Source: Burkholderia pseudomultivorans (GTDB lineage Bacteria > Pseudomonadota > Gammaproteobacteria > Burkholderiales > Burkholderiaceae). From it: a stretch of 64,000 nucleotides of DNA. The position numbers and the translations under genes were made by a program. The notes beneath the pieces are model-generated. The model was given only the letters and a program-made list of their open reading frames with translations. It made no database searches and was not told the DNA's origin. Of this stretch, positions 33,807 to 43,941 are shown one piece after another; position 1 is the stretch's first letter; every line of letters starts with the position of its first letter. The stretch lies in contig NZ_CP013378.1 in NCBI RefSeq assembly GCF_001718415.1, positions 3,720,001 through 3,784,000 of the forward strand. Reading direction: 5' to 3'.

Positions 33807-35027
33807 TCAATTCACGCGACGAAACACCGTCGTCCCGCCGCGCACGACCTGCTCGCACAGCGGCCGACCGATCCAGTAAGCCAGCTCCGACAGCGAACCG
33901 ACCGACCACACCGCGAAGTCGGCGCGACGGCCGACCTCGAGCGCGCCGTGTGCATCCGCCCGGCCGAGCGCCGCGGCCGCATGGCGCGTGACGCCCTGCA
34001 GCACCTCGGGCACCGTCATGCGGAACAGCGTGCAGGCGAGATTCATCGTCAGCAGCAGCGATTCGAGCGGCGACGTGCCCGGATTGTGATCGGTCGCGAG
34101 CGCGATCGGCACGCCGTGCTTGCGCAGCAGTTCGATCGGCGGCAATTGCGTTTCGCGGATGAAGTAATACGCACCGGGCAGCAGCACGGCGACCGTGCCG
34201 GCCGCCTTCATCGCCTCGATACCGGCTTCGTCGAGAAACTCGAGGTGATCGGCGGACAGCGCGCGATAACGCGCGGCCAGCGCGGTGCCGCCCGCATTCG
34301 ACAACTGCTCCGCGTGCAGCTTCACGGGCAGCCCGCGACGCGTCGCGGCCACGAAGACGCGCTCGGTCTGCGCGAGCGAAAAGCCGATGCGCTCGCAGAA
34401 CACGTCGACCGCGTCGACGAGGCCTTCGCCGGCCAGCGCCGGCAGCATCCGGTCGCACACTTCGTCGATGTACGCATCCGCGCGGCCCGCGTATTCGGGC
34501 GGCAGCGCATGCGCGCCGAGGAAGGTCGTGTAGACCGACACCGGGAAGCGTTCGCCGAGCTGGCGCGCGACGCGCAGCATCTTGCGCTCGCTCGCGAGGT
34601 CGAGCCCGTAGCCCGACTTGATCTCGATCGCGGTCACGCCTTCGGCAAGCAGCGGCTGCAGCCGCGCAGCGGCCTGCACGAACAGCGTGGTCTCGTCGGC
34701 CGCGCGCGTCGCGCGCACCGTCGACACGATCCCGCCGCCCTGCCGCGCGATTTCCTCGTAGCTGACGCCTGCGAGGCGCTGCGCGAATTCGTCGGCGCGC
34801 GTGCCGCCGTAGACGAGGTGCGTATGGCAGTCGACGAGGCCCGGCGTCACCCACGCGCCGCGCAGATCCTCGCGCTGCCAGTGTGCATAACCGTGCGGCA
34901 GCTCGCCGAATGCGCCGAGCCACACGATCGTGCCGGTTTCGTCGACGGCGATCGCCGCATCGTCGATCGTTTCGTCGGGATGGCCGTGCGCGCACAGCCT
35001 CAGGTGATGCCAGACAGTCGGTTTCAT
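33807..35027 (-). CDS. hutI: Imidazolonepropionase
   Basis: A 406-aa amidohydrolase for the third hut step (imidazolonepropionate to formiminoglutamate). The metal-binding [20 protein letters not shown] is at about residue 65-85, then [35 protein letters not shown] and [12 protein letters not shown], all typical. The start at 35027 ([15 protein letters not shown]) is 4 nt after hutD; the longer frame enters hutD. Confidence 0.96.
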   Translation of the reverse strand: MKPTVWHHLRLCAHGHPDETIDDAAIAVDETGTIVWLGAFGELPHGYAHWQREDLRGAWVTPGLVDCHTHLVYGGTRADEFAQRLAGVSYEEIARQGGGIVSTVRATRAADETTLFVQAAARLQPLLAEGVTAIEIKSGYGLDLASERKMLRVARQLGERFPVSVYTTFLGAHALPPEYAGRADAYIDEVCDRMLPALAGEGLVDAVDVFCERIGFSLAQTERVFVAATRRGLPVKLHAEQLSNAGGTALAARYRALSADHLEFLDEAGIEAMKAAGTVAVLLPGAYYFIRETQLPPIELLRKHGVPIALATDHNPGTSPLESLLLTMNLACTLFRMTVPEVLQGVTRHAAAALGRADAHGALEVGRRADFAVWSVGSLSELAYWIGRPLCEQVVRGGTTVFRRVN

Positions 35028-35031
35028 GCGT

Positions 35032-35643
35032 TCAGTCTCGTTCGCCGACGGCAAGCGATACGGCCAGCAGCGCGCCGCCACCGCTCACGACGACGTCAAG
35101 CGCACGCAGCGGCCCGTCGAGCCGCAGCGTGTCCATTTCTTCCAGTGCGTAGCGCGCGCCGGCGACCGCGACGTCGACGGCGCCCGTAGCGCAATGCAGC
35201 AGCACGGTATCGGCGCGCTCGATGCGATGCGTGCCCGCGCGCCACACGTCGAGCGTGCCGCGCGCGGCCGAACGGCGCGTCATCAGGTTGAAGTCGCGGG
35301 TCGGCCCGTCGTGCAGCGTCGCGTCGATCGCCGTTTCGCCGGCGAAGTCCGCGCGCGCGAGCGGCGCATCGAGCACGTGGCGCGCGCCGTCGGCCGCCGC
35401 GAGCGTCATGCCCGCGCCGGACAGCAGCACCAGCGTGCGGTCGATTCCGTCGAAGCGCGAGAACGGCCCGGCCGCGCCGACGTCCGCGACGCTCACGCGC
35501 CATGCGAACGCATCGAGCGCGGCGCCGGGCGGAAACGCGGCGATCTCGCGCGTCACGCCGCCGCCATTCTTCCACGGCGACGCGACGAGATCCGCCGCGC
35601 GGGTCTGCGCGGCGGTCACGGGCGCCTGGTCGAGCGCCGTCAT
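35032..35643 (-). CDS. hutD: HutD-family accessory protein
   Basis: A 203-aa cupin-fold HutD protein, a conserved hut operon member thought to limit pathway flux (for example by binding an intermediate such as formylglutamate). Family features are [20 protein letters not shown] near the start, [20 protein letters not shown] and DFNLMTRR. It sits between hutU and hutI with 2- and 4-nt gaps. No catalytic role is established. Confidence 0.92.
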   Translation of the reverse strand: MTALDQAPVTAAQTRAADLVASPWKNGGGVTREIAAFPPGAALDAFAWRVSVADVGAAGPFSRFDGIDRTLVLLSGAGMTLAAADGARHVLDAPLARADFAGETAIDATLHDGPTRDFNLMTRRSAARGTLDVWRAGTHRIERADTVLLHCATGAVDVAVAGARYALEEMDTLRLDGPLRALDVVVSGGGALLAVSLAVGERD

Positions 35644-35645
35644 GC

Positions 35646-37334
35646 TCAGCGACCGAGCATCGGCAGCTTCAGGCCGGCTTCGCGGGCCGTCTGCTGCGCG
35701 AGTTCGTAGCCGGCATCCGCATGGCGCATCACGCCCGTCGCCGGGTCGTTCAGCAGCACGCGACCGAGACGCTCGTGCGCGTCGGCCGTGCCGTCGGCGA
35801 CGATCACGACGCCCGAGTGTTGCGAGAAGCCCATGCCGACGCCGCCGCCGTGGTGCAGCGACACCCACGACGCCCCGCCTGCCGTGTTCAGCAGCGCGTT
35901 GAGCAGCGGCCAGTCGCTGACCGCGTCCGAGCCGTCCTTCATCGATTCGGTCTCGCGGTTCGGGCTCGCGACCGAACCCGTGTCGAGGTGGTCGCGGCCG
36001 ATCACGATCGGCGCCTTCAGCTCGCCGTTCTTCACCATCTCGTTGAACGCCTGGCCGAGGCGATAGCGATCCTTCACGCCGACCCAGCAGATCCGCGCCG
36101 GCAGGCCCTGGAACGCGATGCGCTCGCGCGCCATGTCGAGCCAGTTGTGCAGGTGCGGATCGTCGGGGATCAGCTCCTTCACCTTCTGGTCGGTCTTGTA
36201 GATGTCTTCCGGATCGCCCGACAGCGCGACCCAGCGGAACGGCCCCTTGCCTTCGCAGAACAGCGGACGGATATACGCCGGCACGAAGCCCGGGAAGTCG
36301 AACGCGTTCTCAACGCCCATTTCCAGCGCCATCTGGCGGATGTTGTTGCCGTAGTCGAGCGTCGCCGCGCCGCGTTCCTGCAGCGTCAGCATCGCGCGCA
36401 CCTGCGCGGCCATCGACTGCTTCGCGGCCTTCACGATGCTTTGCGGATCGACCTTCTGCGCTTCGCGCCATTGCGCGACGGTCCAGCCCTGCGGCAGGTA
36501 GCCGTTGATCGGGTCGTGTGCGCTGGTCTGGTCGGTCACGCAGTCCGGCGTGACGCCGCGCTTGACGAGTTCCGCGAACACGTCGGCCGCGTTGCCGAGC
36601 AGGCCGACCGACACCGGCTTGCCGGTGCGCTTCGCTTCCTCGATCATGCCGAGCGCTTCGTCGAGCGTCGTCGCCTTCTTGTCGACATAGCGCGTCTTCA
36701 GGCGGAAGTCGATGCGCGTCTCGTCGCATTCGACCGCGATCATCGAGAAGCCCGCCATCGTCGCGGCCAGCGGCTGGGCGCCGCCCATCCCGCCCAGGCC
36801 GCCCGTCAGGATCCAGCGGCCCGACGGGTCGCCGTTGAAGTGCTGGTTCGCGACCGAGAAGAAGGTTTCATAGGTGCCCTGCACGATGCCCTGGCTGCCG
36901 ATGTAGATCCAGCTGCCGGCCGTCATCTGGCCGTACATCATCAGGCCCTTGCGGTCGAGCTCGTGGAAGTGGTCCCAGTTCGCCCAGTGCGGCACGAGGT
37001 TCGAGTTCGCGAGCAGCACGCGCGGCGCATCCTTGTGCGTGCGGAACACGCCGACCGGCTTGCCCGACTGGATCAGCAACGTTTCGTTTTCCTCGAGATC
37101 CTTCAGCGACGCGAGGATCTGGTCGTAGCATTCCCAGTTGCGCGCCGCGCGGCCGATGCCGCCGTACACGACCAGCGCGTGCGGATGCTCGGCGACTTCC
37201 GGGTCGAGGTTGTTCTGGATCATCCGGTAGGCCGCCTCGGCCAGCCAGGTCTTGCAGACTTTCTCGCTGCCGCGCGGGGCGCGGATCGTGCGCGTCGGGT
37301 CGAGACGGGGATCGATGTGTTTCGGATGGTTCAT
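35646..37334 (-). CDS. hutU: Urocanate hydratase (urocanase)
   Basis: A 562-aa NAD-dependent enzyme converting urocanate to imidazolonepropionate. It contains [34 protein letters not shown] NAD-binding sequence ([18 protein letters not shown]), [19 protein letters not shown] and the conserved [14 protein letters not shown] and [14 protein letters not shown] motif ([20 protein letters not shown]). Its length is normal. It is followed by hutD after a 2-nt gap and preceded by hutC. Confidence 0.97.
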   Translation of the reverse strand: MNHPKHIDPRLDPTRTIRAPRGSEKVCKTWLAEAAYRMIQNNLDPEVAEHPHALVVYGGIGRAARNWECYDQILASLKDLEENETLLIQSGKPVGVFRTHKDAPRVLLANSNLVPHWANWDHFHELDRKGLMMYGQMTAGSWIYIGSQGIVQGTYETFFSVANQHFNGDPSGRWILTGGLGGMGGAQPLAATMAGFSMIAVECDETRIDFRLKTRYVDKKATTLDEALGMIEEAKRTGKPVSVGLLGNAADVFAELVKRGVTPDCVTDQTSAHDPINGYLPQGWTVAQWREAQKVDPQSIVKAAKQSMAAQVRAMLTLQERGAATLDYGNNIRQMALEMGVENAFDFPGFVPAYIRPLFCEGKGPFRWVALSGDPEDIYKTDQKVKELIPDDPHLHNWLDMARERIAFQGLPARICWVGVKDRYRLGQAFNEMVKNGELKAPIVIGRDHLDTGSVASPNRETESMKDGSDAVSDWPLLNALLNTAGGASWVSLHHGGGVGMGFSQHSGVVIVADGTADAHERLGRVLLNDPATGVMRHADAGYELAQQTAREAGLKLPMLGR

Positions 37335-37372
37335 GACGACAGCTCCCGAAGGAAATGAAATATCAATAGGAA

Positions 37373-38068
37373 TCAGAAATGCCCGGTGAAGCGATAACGG
37401 CTGCCGGGGTGCCACAGATTCGCCACCGAGGCGACGACGCCCTGCGACCAGGTGCGCCGATGTAAAACCAGACACGGCTCGACGTCGTCCATCCGCAGCT
37501 GCTCGCGCCGCTCGGGCGCCGGGGCCGCCGCTTCGATCCGGTATTCGACGCGCTGCAGCGGCGCCGCGCGCATCAGGTACTGGTTCGGCGTCGTGTTCGT
37601 GAAATCCTGCCGGGCGTAATCCGGCGCGACCGCCGGATTCACCCAACGCTCTTCGAGCTGGACCGGCTCGTCGTTCTCGAAGTGCAGCACCTGCGAATGA
37701 AACAGCTTCGCGCGCACGGCCACCTGCATCTCGTCGGCGAGCGCCTCGTCGGCGCGGACCGTCTCGAGACCGAGCACGCGGGCGTGGTACGCATGCCCGC
37801 GCGCGTCGACCTCCTCCGAGATGCTGCGGATCGCCACCAGCGTCGACTCGTACTTCGGCCGCGCGACGTAGGTGCCCGCGCCCTTCATGCGGGTCAGCAC
37901 CTGCTCGGCCGTCAACTCGCGCAGCGCGCGGTTGACGGTCATGCGCGCGACCCCGAACTCGCGGGCCAGTTCGTTCTCGGACGGCACTTGGTCGCCCTCG
38001 GCCCACTCGCCGGCGTGGATGCGGCCCAGGATGAAATCCTTGATCTCCTGGTAGACCGGCGCGTTCAT
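37373..38068 (-). CDS. hutC: GntR-family histidine utilisation repressor
   Basis: A 231-aa HutC-type repressor: N-terminal winged HTH ([20 protein letters not shown] then [20 protein letters not shown]) and C-terminal UTRA effector domain sensing urocanate ([35 protein letters not shown]). It lies inside the operon it controls, 4 nt after hutH. The matching operator pair is at 39608-39663. The start at 38068 ([15 protein letters not shown]) fits the family. Confidence 0.96.
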   Translation of the reverse strand: MNAPVYQEIKDFILGRIHAGEWAEGDQVPSENELAREFGVARMTVNRALRELTAEQVLTRMKGAGTYVARPKYESTLVAIRSISEEVDARGHAYHARVLGLETVRADEALADEMQVAVRAKLFHSQVLHFENDEPVQLEERWVNPAVAPDYARQDFTNTTPNQYLMRAAPLQRVEYRIEAAAPAPERREQLRMDDVEPCLVLHRRTWSQGVVASVANLWHPGSRYRFTGHF

Positions 38069-38072
38069 CGGC

Positions 38073-39596
38073 TTACTGTTCCGACGGGAACGAGAACGGC
38101 GCGACCTTCGCGAACGCACGCTCGCCGACGAGCTTCGCGATCACCGCGATGTCCGGTGCGAAGTAGTGGTCGAGCTCGTAGTGCGCGACCTTGCTGCGGA
38201 TCGTTTCCATCACGCCCGCGAGCTTCGGGCTCGTGTGGTACGGCGCGCGCAGGTCGACGCCCTGGGCGGCGGCCAGCAGTTCGATCGCGAGGATGTGTTT
38301 GGTGTTATCCGCGATGTCGGCGAGCTTGCGCGCGGCGAAGGTCGCCATCGACACGTGGTCTTCCTGGTTCGCCGAGGTCGGCAGCGAGTCGACCGACGCC
38401 GGATGCGCGAGCGTCTTGTTTTCCGAGGCGAGCGCAGCGGCCGTCACGTGGGCGATCATGAAGCCCGAGTTCACGCCGCCATCCTTCACGAGGAACGGGG
38501 GCAGGCCCGACAGCGTCGCGTCGATCAGCAGCGCGATGCGGCGCTCGGCCAGCGCGCCGATTTCCGATGCGGCGAGCGCGAGATTGTCGGCCGCGAACGC
38601 GACGGGCTCGGCGTGGAAGTTGCCGCCCGACAGCACTTCGCCGGTATCCGGGAAGATCAGCGGGTTGTCCGACACGGCGTTCGCCTCGACCAGCAGCACG
38701 TCGGCCGCATGGCGCATCTGGTCCAGGCACGCGCCCATCACCTGCGGCTGGCAGCGCAGGCTGTACGGATCCTGCACCTTGTCGCAGTCGCGGTGCGACT
38801 GGTTGATCGGCGAGCCTTCGAGCAGTTCGCGATAAGCCGCGGCCGCGTCGATCTGGCCTTGATGGCCGCGCAGTTCGTGAATGCGTGCGTCGAACGGCTT
38901 CACCGAGCCGGCGGCCGCGTCGACCGACAGCGCGCCCGCGACCAGCGCGGTGCGGTACAGGTCTTCGATCGCGAACATGTTGTCGAGCGCCAGCGCGGTC
39001 GATGCCTGCGTGCCGTTCAGCAGCGCGAGGCCTTCCTTCGCCTGCAGCGTCAGCGGCGCGAGGCCCGCGACGCGCAGACCGTCAAGCGCGCTGGCGCGCT
39101 CGCCGCGGATGAACACTTCGCCGACGCCGAGCAGCACGGCCGACATGTGCGCGAGCGGCGCGAGGTCGCCCGATGCGCCGACCGAGCCCTTCACCGGGAT
39201 CAGCGGCAGCACGTCGGCGTTGAACAGCGTGATCAGCGCGTCCATCACCTCGCGGCGGATGCCCGAGTGGCCGCGGCCGAGGCTCGACAGCTTCAGCGCC
39301 ATCAGCAGGCGCACCGACGAGCGCGCCATCGGCTCGCCCACGCCGACCGCGTGCGACAGCACGAGGTTCTTCTGCAGCAGTTCGAGCTGGTCGTGCGGGA
39401 TGTGCGTGCTGGCCAGGCGGCCGAAGCCCGTGTTGATGCCGTACGCCGGCTCGCCCTTCGCGGCGATGTCGGCGACGGCCTTCGCACCGGCGTCGATCTT
39501 CGCGAAGCTGGCCGGATCGAGCGCCAGCTGCACGGACTCGCGCGCGATCTGGCGCAGTTGCGGGAGGGTCAGGTGGCCGGGGGTAAGCGTGATCAT
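38073..39596 (-). CDS. hutH: Histidine ammonia-lyase
   Basis: A 507-aa lyase removing ammonia from histidine to give urocanate, first pathway step. The Ala-Ser-Gly triad that forms the MIO cofactor is in [20 protein letters not shown] (about residues 142-144). [28 protein letters not shown] and [17 protein letters not shown] are all present. It is promoter-proximal in the hut operon and directly follows the HutC operators. Confidence 0.97.
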   Translation of the reverse strand: MITLTPGHLTLPQLRQIARESVQLALDPASFAKIDAGAKAVADIAAKGEPAYGINTGFGRLASTHIPHDQLELLQKNLVLSHAVGVGEPMARSSVRLLMALKLSSLGRGHSGIRREVMDALITLFNADVLPLIPVKGSVGASGDLAPLAHMSAVLLGVGEVFIRGERASALDGLRVAGLAPLTLQAKEGLALLNGTQASTALALDNMFAIEDLYRTALVAGALSVDAAAGSVKPFDARIHELRGHQGQIDAAAAYRELLEGSPINQSHRDCDKVQDPYSLRCQPQVMGACLDQMRHAADVLLVEANAVSDNPLIFPDTGEVLSGGNFHAEPVAFAADNLALAASEIGALAERRIALLIDATLSGLPPFLVKDGGVNSGFMIAHVTAAALASENKTLAHPASVDSLPTSANQEDHVSMATFAARKLADIADNTKHILAIELLAAAQGVDLRAPYHTSPKLAGVMETIRSKVAHYELDHYFAPDIAVIAKLVGERAFAKVAPFSFPSEQ

Positions 39597-39607
39597 GTGA
39601 GCAATCC

Positions 39608-39663
39608 TGTCTAGACAAGTTCGGGATGGATTGCAGTGTAGCCATCCGAACTTGTCTAGACAA
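39608..39663 (-). promoter_or_regulatory. hut promoter with two HutC operators
   Basis: TGTCTAGACA occurs at 39608-39617 and, within TTGTCTAGACAA, at 39652-39663. Each lies in one arm of a larger inverted repeat (arms continuing AAGTTCGG(G)ATGG), i.e. two symmetric HutC boxes. On the minus strand the distal box supplies a -35 (TTGTCT), then a 17-bp spacer and -10 TACACT, so repressor would cover both the -35 and the transcription start of hutH. Box and spacing are read directly; HutC binding is by family knowledge. Confidence 0.85.
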
Positions 39664-39810
39664 CCCGTTTTCGGCGATTTCGACTCAGGAGTTTCCCTGA
39701 TGTCCGGCGCGGCCCGCCGGCTCGGCCCGCGGCACCGCGGGTTTAACAGATGTTGTATTTATTTTGTCTTTGGCAACATACGGATCACCATTCGCCTACG
39801 GAGCCCTGCC

Positions 39811-40716
39811 ATGAACTTCCCGTCCCGGCTCGCCGCCCTGCTGGTCGCCGCCGGCGCACTCGCCGGCGCCGCCGCGCACGCCGCCGAACCGCTCTCGGGC
39901 ACGCTCGAGAAGATCCGCCAGAACAACCTGATCTCGATCGGCCATCGCGAAACCTCGGTGCCGTTCTCGTACGTCGATGCGAGCGGCAAGGTGATCGGCT
40001 TCTCGCAGGATCTGTGCGACCGCGTGATCGCCGCCGTGAAGGCGCGCACCGGCAAGCCCGACCTGCAGGTGCGCTTCATTCCGGTCACCTCGCAGAACCG
40101 CATTCCGCTCGTGCAGAACGGCACCGTCGATCTCGAATGCGGCGTGACGACCAACCTCGCCGCGCGTCATGCACAGGTCGCGTTCTCGACGACCTTCTTC
40201 GTCGCGACGACGCGCCTGCTCACGCGCACCCAGTCCGGCATCCGCGACTTTCCCGATCTCGCCGGCAAGACGGTCGTGACGAACCAGGGCACGACGTCCG
40301 AACGCCTGCTGCGCAAGATGAACGAGGACAAGAAGATGAACATGCAGATCATCAGCGCGAAGGACTACGGCGAAGGACGCCTCACGCTCGAATCGGGCCG
40401 CGCGGCCGCGTACATGATGGACGACGTGCTGCTCGCGGGCGTGCGCCAGCTTGCCGCGAAGCCGGCCGACTGGCAGATCGTCGGCACGCCGCAGTCGTCG
40501 GAAGCCTACGGGTTCATGCTGCGCAAGGACGATCCGCAGTTCAAGGCGCTCGTCGACGGCGTGCTCGTCCAGTTGATGAAGCGCGGCGAGATCGACGCGC
40601 TGTACGACAAGTGGTTCATGAAGCCGGTGCCGCCGAAGGGGCTGTCGTTCGACTTCCCGATGAGCGACGTGATCAAGGCGCGCTACGCGGCGCCGAACGA
40701 CATGCCGCTCGAATGA
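39811..40716 (+). CDS. ABC transporter glutamate/aspartate-type binding protein
   Basis: A 301-aa periplasmic solute-binding protein (family 3). The signal peptide ends at AAAHAA; the mature body has GTLEKIRQNNLISIGHRETS, DLECGVTTNLAARHAQVAFS and KTVVTNQGTTSERLLR, all characteristic of GltI/DEBP-like proteins that bind Glu/Asp. No ABC permease or ATPase genes follow, so it is an orphan component. It is divergent from hutH, about 150 bp from the HutC operators. Since hut ends in glutamate, co-regulation is conceivable. The start at 39811 gives a proper signal peptide. Confidence 0.88.
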   Translation: MNFPSRLAALLVAAGALAGAAAHAAEPLSGTLEKIRQNNLISIGHRETSVPFSYVDASGKVIGFSQDLCDRVIAAVKARTGKPDLQVRFIPVTSQNRIPLVQNGTVDLECGVTTNLAARHAQVAFSTTFFVATTRLLTRTQSGIRDFPDLAGKTVVTNQGTTSERLLRKMNEDKKMNMQIISAKDYGEGRLTLESGRAAAYMMDDVLLAGVRQLAAKPADWQIVGTPQSSEAYGFMLRKDDPQFKALVDGVLVQLMKRGEIDALYDKWFMKPVPPKGLSFDFPMSDVIKARYAAPNDMPLE

Positions 40717-40729
40717 ACGCCGGCGCCGC

Positions 40730-41485
40730 TCACGTGCGCGTCCACGCGACGCACGCCGCGTAGTCGGGCGCCGCGTCGAGCCACGCGGCGTCGAACGCGG
40801 CCACGCCGGCGGCGGGCGCGGCCGGCGCGACGATCGTCGTCGCGGGCGTTGCCGCGTCGCGCGGCGGCACGACCGCGAACGCGCCGAGCCCGCCGACGAT
40901 GCCGGTGCCGAGCGCCTTGAGCAGCGCCTCCTTCGCGGCCCACACGCGCATGAACGCGGGTGCGCGCGCCGCGTCGGGCAGGCTGTCGAGATAGGCCGAT
41001 TCGGCCGGCGTGCACACTTCGCGCGTGAGCGCACGCCAGTCGGTCGGGCGGCGGCACGATTCGATGTCGATGCCGACGCGGCCGGCGGGCGCCCACGCGA
41101 TCAGCGCATGATCGCCCGAGTGCGACACGTTGAAGTCGAGCGACGTGCCATGCACGGCATCCAGCGACGGACGGCCCGACGCGTCGACGACGATCGAGAC
41201 CGCATGCGGCGCGACGCCCAGCGCCGCGCCGAGCCGCTCGCGTAGCGCGGCGCGCGTCGCGGCGCTGCGCACCGCATCGTCGTGTCTCAGGTAGCGGGCG
41301 GCGCGCGCCCGCTCGGCGTCGCTCAGCGCCGCATACGCGGGCGACGCGAGCGGCACGTTCCAGTCGAAATCGATGCGGACGATCCGCACGCCGGCGCGGG
41401 ACGCGGCAGGCGGCGCGTCGAGCGAATGCACGCGAAAGGCACGCGGCGTGTCGGCGGCAGAATCGGGAGCGAGCGGACGATGCAT
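40730..41485 (-). CDS. 4'-phosphopantetheinyl transferase, Sfp type
   Basis: A 251-aa PPTase that would attach phosphopantetheine from CoA to carrier proteins of NRPS/PKS or fatty acid systems. Key motifs: FNVSHSGDHALIAWAP, VGIDIES (Mg-binding Asp) and FMRVWAAKEALLKALGTGI (catalytic WxxKEA). No NRPS/PKS gene is in this window, so its target lies elsewhere. It is convergent with the binding-protein gene (13-bp gap). Confidence 0.9.
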   Translation of the reverse strand: MHRPLAPDSAADTPRAFRVHSLDAPPAASRAGVRIVRIDFDWNVPLASPAYAALSDAERARAARYLRHDDAVRSAATRAALRERLGAALGVAPHAVSIVVDASGRPSLDAVHGTSLDFNVSHSGDHALIAWAPAGRVGIDIESCRRPTDWRALTREVCTPAESAYLDSLPDAARAPAFMRVWAAKEALLKALGTGIVGGLGAFAVVPPRDAATPATTIVAPAAPAAGVAAFDAAWLDAAPDYAACVAWTRT

Positions 41486-41571
41486 CGGCGGGCGGCGGGC
41501 TGTGACATGAAACGTCCGATGTTAATCGATCGCGCCGGTGCGCGATCCGGGTCGCGCGCCGCGACGCGCCG

Positions 41572-42612
41572 CTACCCGTTCGCGACGACGCCCGGCACGC
41601 CGACGCCCGTCGGCCGCGCGCGCCGCGCCGGATGGCGCGCATGCGCGTAGCCCGGCGCATCGGCCGGCAGCGCGCCGTGCTGCAGCCAGTACAGCGCGAG
41701 CGGCCATAGCGTGTCGGCAAAGCGGCTGTGGAAAAACGCGAAATGGCCGATCGCCTCGACGCCGATATCGCGCGGCGCGATCCGCCAGTGCGTGACGTCG
41801 CTGCCGGTGTAGTAGCCGACCAGCCGCTCGATCGCGCCGACGGTGCCGAATTCGTCGTCGTCGAGCCCGATCGCGAGCATCGGCGCGGTCAGTCGCGCGA
41901 AGCGCGCGGGCAGCGCGGCGCGGCTCGCGGCGGGTTCGGCCAGCAGCCCGCCGGTGTAGACGTCCTCGAAACGCGGCCGCGAGCGCGCCCACGACAGCGC
42001 GACGCCGCGCGGCGTGTCCTCCATCCAGCCGAGCCGCTTCGCGGGCACGTAGCCGAACACGGCCGCGAGCGCCGGCATCGCGACGTGCCACTTCCACCAC
42101 ATGCGCCGCCGCACGGCCGGCAGATAGTCGCGCCAGTATGCGTACTGCGAACCGACCGTCAGCACGTGCCGCACCTGCACGTTCGACGCGGCAAGCCCGA
42201 GCGCGAACCCGCCCACGCTGTGCGCGACCACGTCGAGCGGCTGCCCGGGAAACGCGTCGCGCGCGTATTGCAGCGCGGCCTCGCAGTCGAGCCGCCCCCA
42301 GTCGAGCCAGTTCGCCCGCAGCGCCGCGAGCCGCTCCGGACGCGACCCGCCGATGCCGCGATAGTCGTACACGAGCACGTCGCGCCCCTGCGCGAACAGC
42401 CAGGCCGCGAAACGGAAGTAGTAGTCGCAGCGCACCGAGGTCGCGCAATTGACGACCGTCACCGGCCGCCCCGCCGCGCCGCCGCGATGCCGCCAGACAT
42501 GGCCGCGCAGCGCGTAGCCGTCGGCCGCGCGCAGCGTCACGGGTTCGGGCGGCAGCGCGCCCGTCGCCCGTTCGCCGCGCGCCGGCCCGCTTCCTTCATT
42601 CGAAATCGTCAT
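41572..42612 (-). CDS. Alpha/beta hydrolase
   Basis: A 346-aa serine hydrolase-fold protein: oxyanion-region VTVVNCATSVRCDYYFRFAA, nucleophile elbow variant VAHSVGGFALG (Ser in GHSxG-like AHSVGG), Asp in LAIGLDDDEFGTVGA, and catalytic His in GVEAIGHFAFFHSRF. The start at 42612 (MTISNEGSGPARGER) was chosen because the frame upstream is promoter sequence. Divergent from a LysR gene that may control it. Substrate is unknown. Confidence 0.82.
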   Translation of the reverse strand: MTISNEGSGPARGERATGALPPEPVTLRAADGYALRGHVWRHRGGAAGRPVTVVNCATSVRCDYYFRFAAWLFAQGRDVLVYDYRGIGGSRPERLAALRANWLDWGRLDCEAALQYARDAFPGQPLDVVAHSVGGFALGLAASNVQVRHVLTVGSQYAYWRDYLPAVRRRMWWKWHVAMPALAAVFGYVPAKRLGWMEDTPRGVALSWARSRPRFEDVYTGGLLAEPAASRAALPARFARLTAPMLAIGLDDDEFGTVGAIERLVGYYTGSDVTHWRIAPRDIGVEAIGHFAFFHSRFADTLWPLALYWLQHGALPADAPGYAHARHPARRARPTGVGVPGVVANG

Positions 42613-42836
42613 CCTGTCTCCTGTCGATCGCGGTCGGAGCCTGCCGTCGATCCGTGCTTCATGCCCGATCGGGCCCGGCGCTGCAGCGCGCGGCCCGTTC
42701 GTCCGCCACGCGGCCCGTGCCCGCCGCCCGATGCGGGAACCGCGACGCACCGGCGCGCGGCCGCCCGCCTCCATTGAACTTGACGCGCGCCGCGTTCTCA
42801 ACCAATCTTGCTGCTCCGTTCGCATGAGCCAGACGC

Positions 42837-43778
42837 ATGTCAACGCCGCTCGTTCGTCTCCCGTCGCTGGACCTCGTCCGCGGCTTCGTCGCGGTCGGCC
42901 GCCGCATGAGCATCACGCTCGCCGCGCAGGATCTGTGCGTCACGCAGTCGGCGGTCAGCCGGCAGATCCATGCGCTCGAGGCCCATCTCGGCGTCGCGCT
43001 GCTGCGGCGCGGCTACCGGACCATCGCCTTCACGCCGGAAGGCGAGCGGCTGTTCCGCGCCGCCGATGCGGCGCTGCACAGCCTGCAGGACACCGTCGCG
43101 TCGCTCGCCGCCGCGCGCGAGCGCCAGCCGGTGACGATCACCGCCAGCATCGGCGTCACCGCGCTGTGGCTGCTGCCGCGACTCGGGCGCCTGCAGGCGC
43201 GCCTGCCCGAGATCGACCTGCGCGTGGCCGCGAACGACAAGGTACTCGATTTGCGCACCGAAGGCATCGATCTCGGGATTCGCTACTGCCCGCGCGATCG
43301 CGCGCCGCCCGGCGCGCTGCGCCTGTTCGACGAGGTCGTGCTGCCGGTCGCGCATCCGGCGCTCGCCGCACGAGCGCTCGTCGACGCCGCCGCGCTCGCC
43401 GACCACGTGCTGCTCGAGTTCGACGGGCCGCAGCAGCCCCACCTGCAATGGCGCACGCACCTGCACGCGGCCGGGCTCGGCGACGCGCGCCCGAAGGGCG
43501 TGCTGCGCTTCAACCAGTACGATCAGGTGATCCAGGCCGCGATCGCGGGCCAGGGCGTCGCGCTCGGACGGCTCGCGCTGGTCGCGCCGATGCTGTCCGA
43601 CGGGCGGCTCGCGGTGCTCGGGCCGCGCCCGCGCGCGCAGCCCGATCCGTACGGCTACTGGCTGTTTCAGCACGATGCGGCGCCGCGGCGCGAAGTCGCC
43701 GAGGTGCGCGACTGGATGCTCGCGGAAGCCGCCGAATGCGATGCGATGATCCGCGCGCACGACGCGGCCCGGGACTGA
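42837..43778 (+). CDS. LysR-family regulator, GcvA-like
   Basis: A 313-aa LysR regulator. The HTH (RMSITLAAQDLCVTQSAVSR then QIHALEAHLGVALLRRGYR) and GcvA-like effector domain (DLGIRYCPRDRAPPGALRLF) are clear. It is transcribed divergently from the alpha/beta hydrolase gene; the 224-bp gap probably holds its operator. It is followed by an MFS gene in the same direction (163-bp gap). Confidence 0.92.
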   Translation: MSTPLVRLPSLDLVRGFVAVGRRMSITLAAQDLCVTQSAVSRQIHALEAHLGVALLRRGYRTIAFTPEGERLFRAADAALHSLQDTVASLAAARERQPVTITASIGVTALWLLPRLGRLQARLPEIDLRVAANDKVLDLRTEGIDLGIRYCPRDRAPPGALRLFDEVVLPVAHPALAARALVDAAALADHVLLEFDGPQQPHLQWRTHLHAAGLGDARPKGVLRFNQYDQVIQAAIAGQGVALGRLALVAPMLSDGRLAVLGPRPRAQPDPYGYWLFQHDAAPRREVAEVRDWMLAEAAECDAMIRAHDAARD

Positions 43779-43941
43779 ACGCGCGTCGCTCGCCGTCACG
43801 CAGCAGAGAACGGCCGCCCGTCGTCTCGCATTCCCGCCACGCATGCGAACCTGACCGAATGATCGCTTGAGCGAGCGCCGGCCCGGTCGTCTAATCGGAC
43901 CGGACGCGGCCCTTTCGCCGCGCGTTCATCCGGAGACCCGC

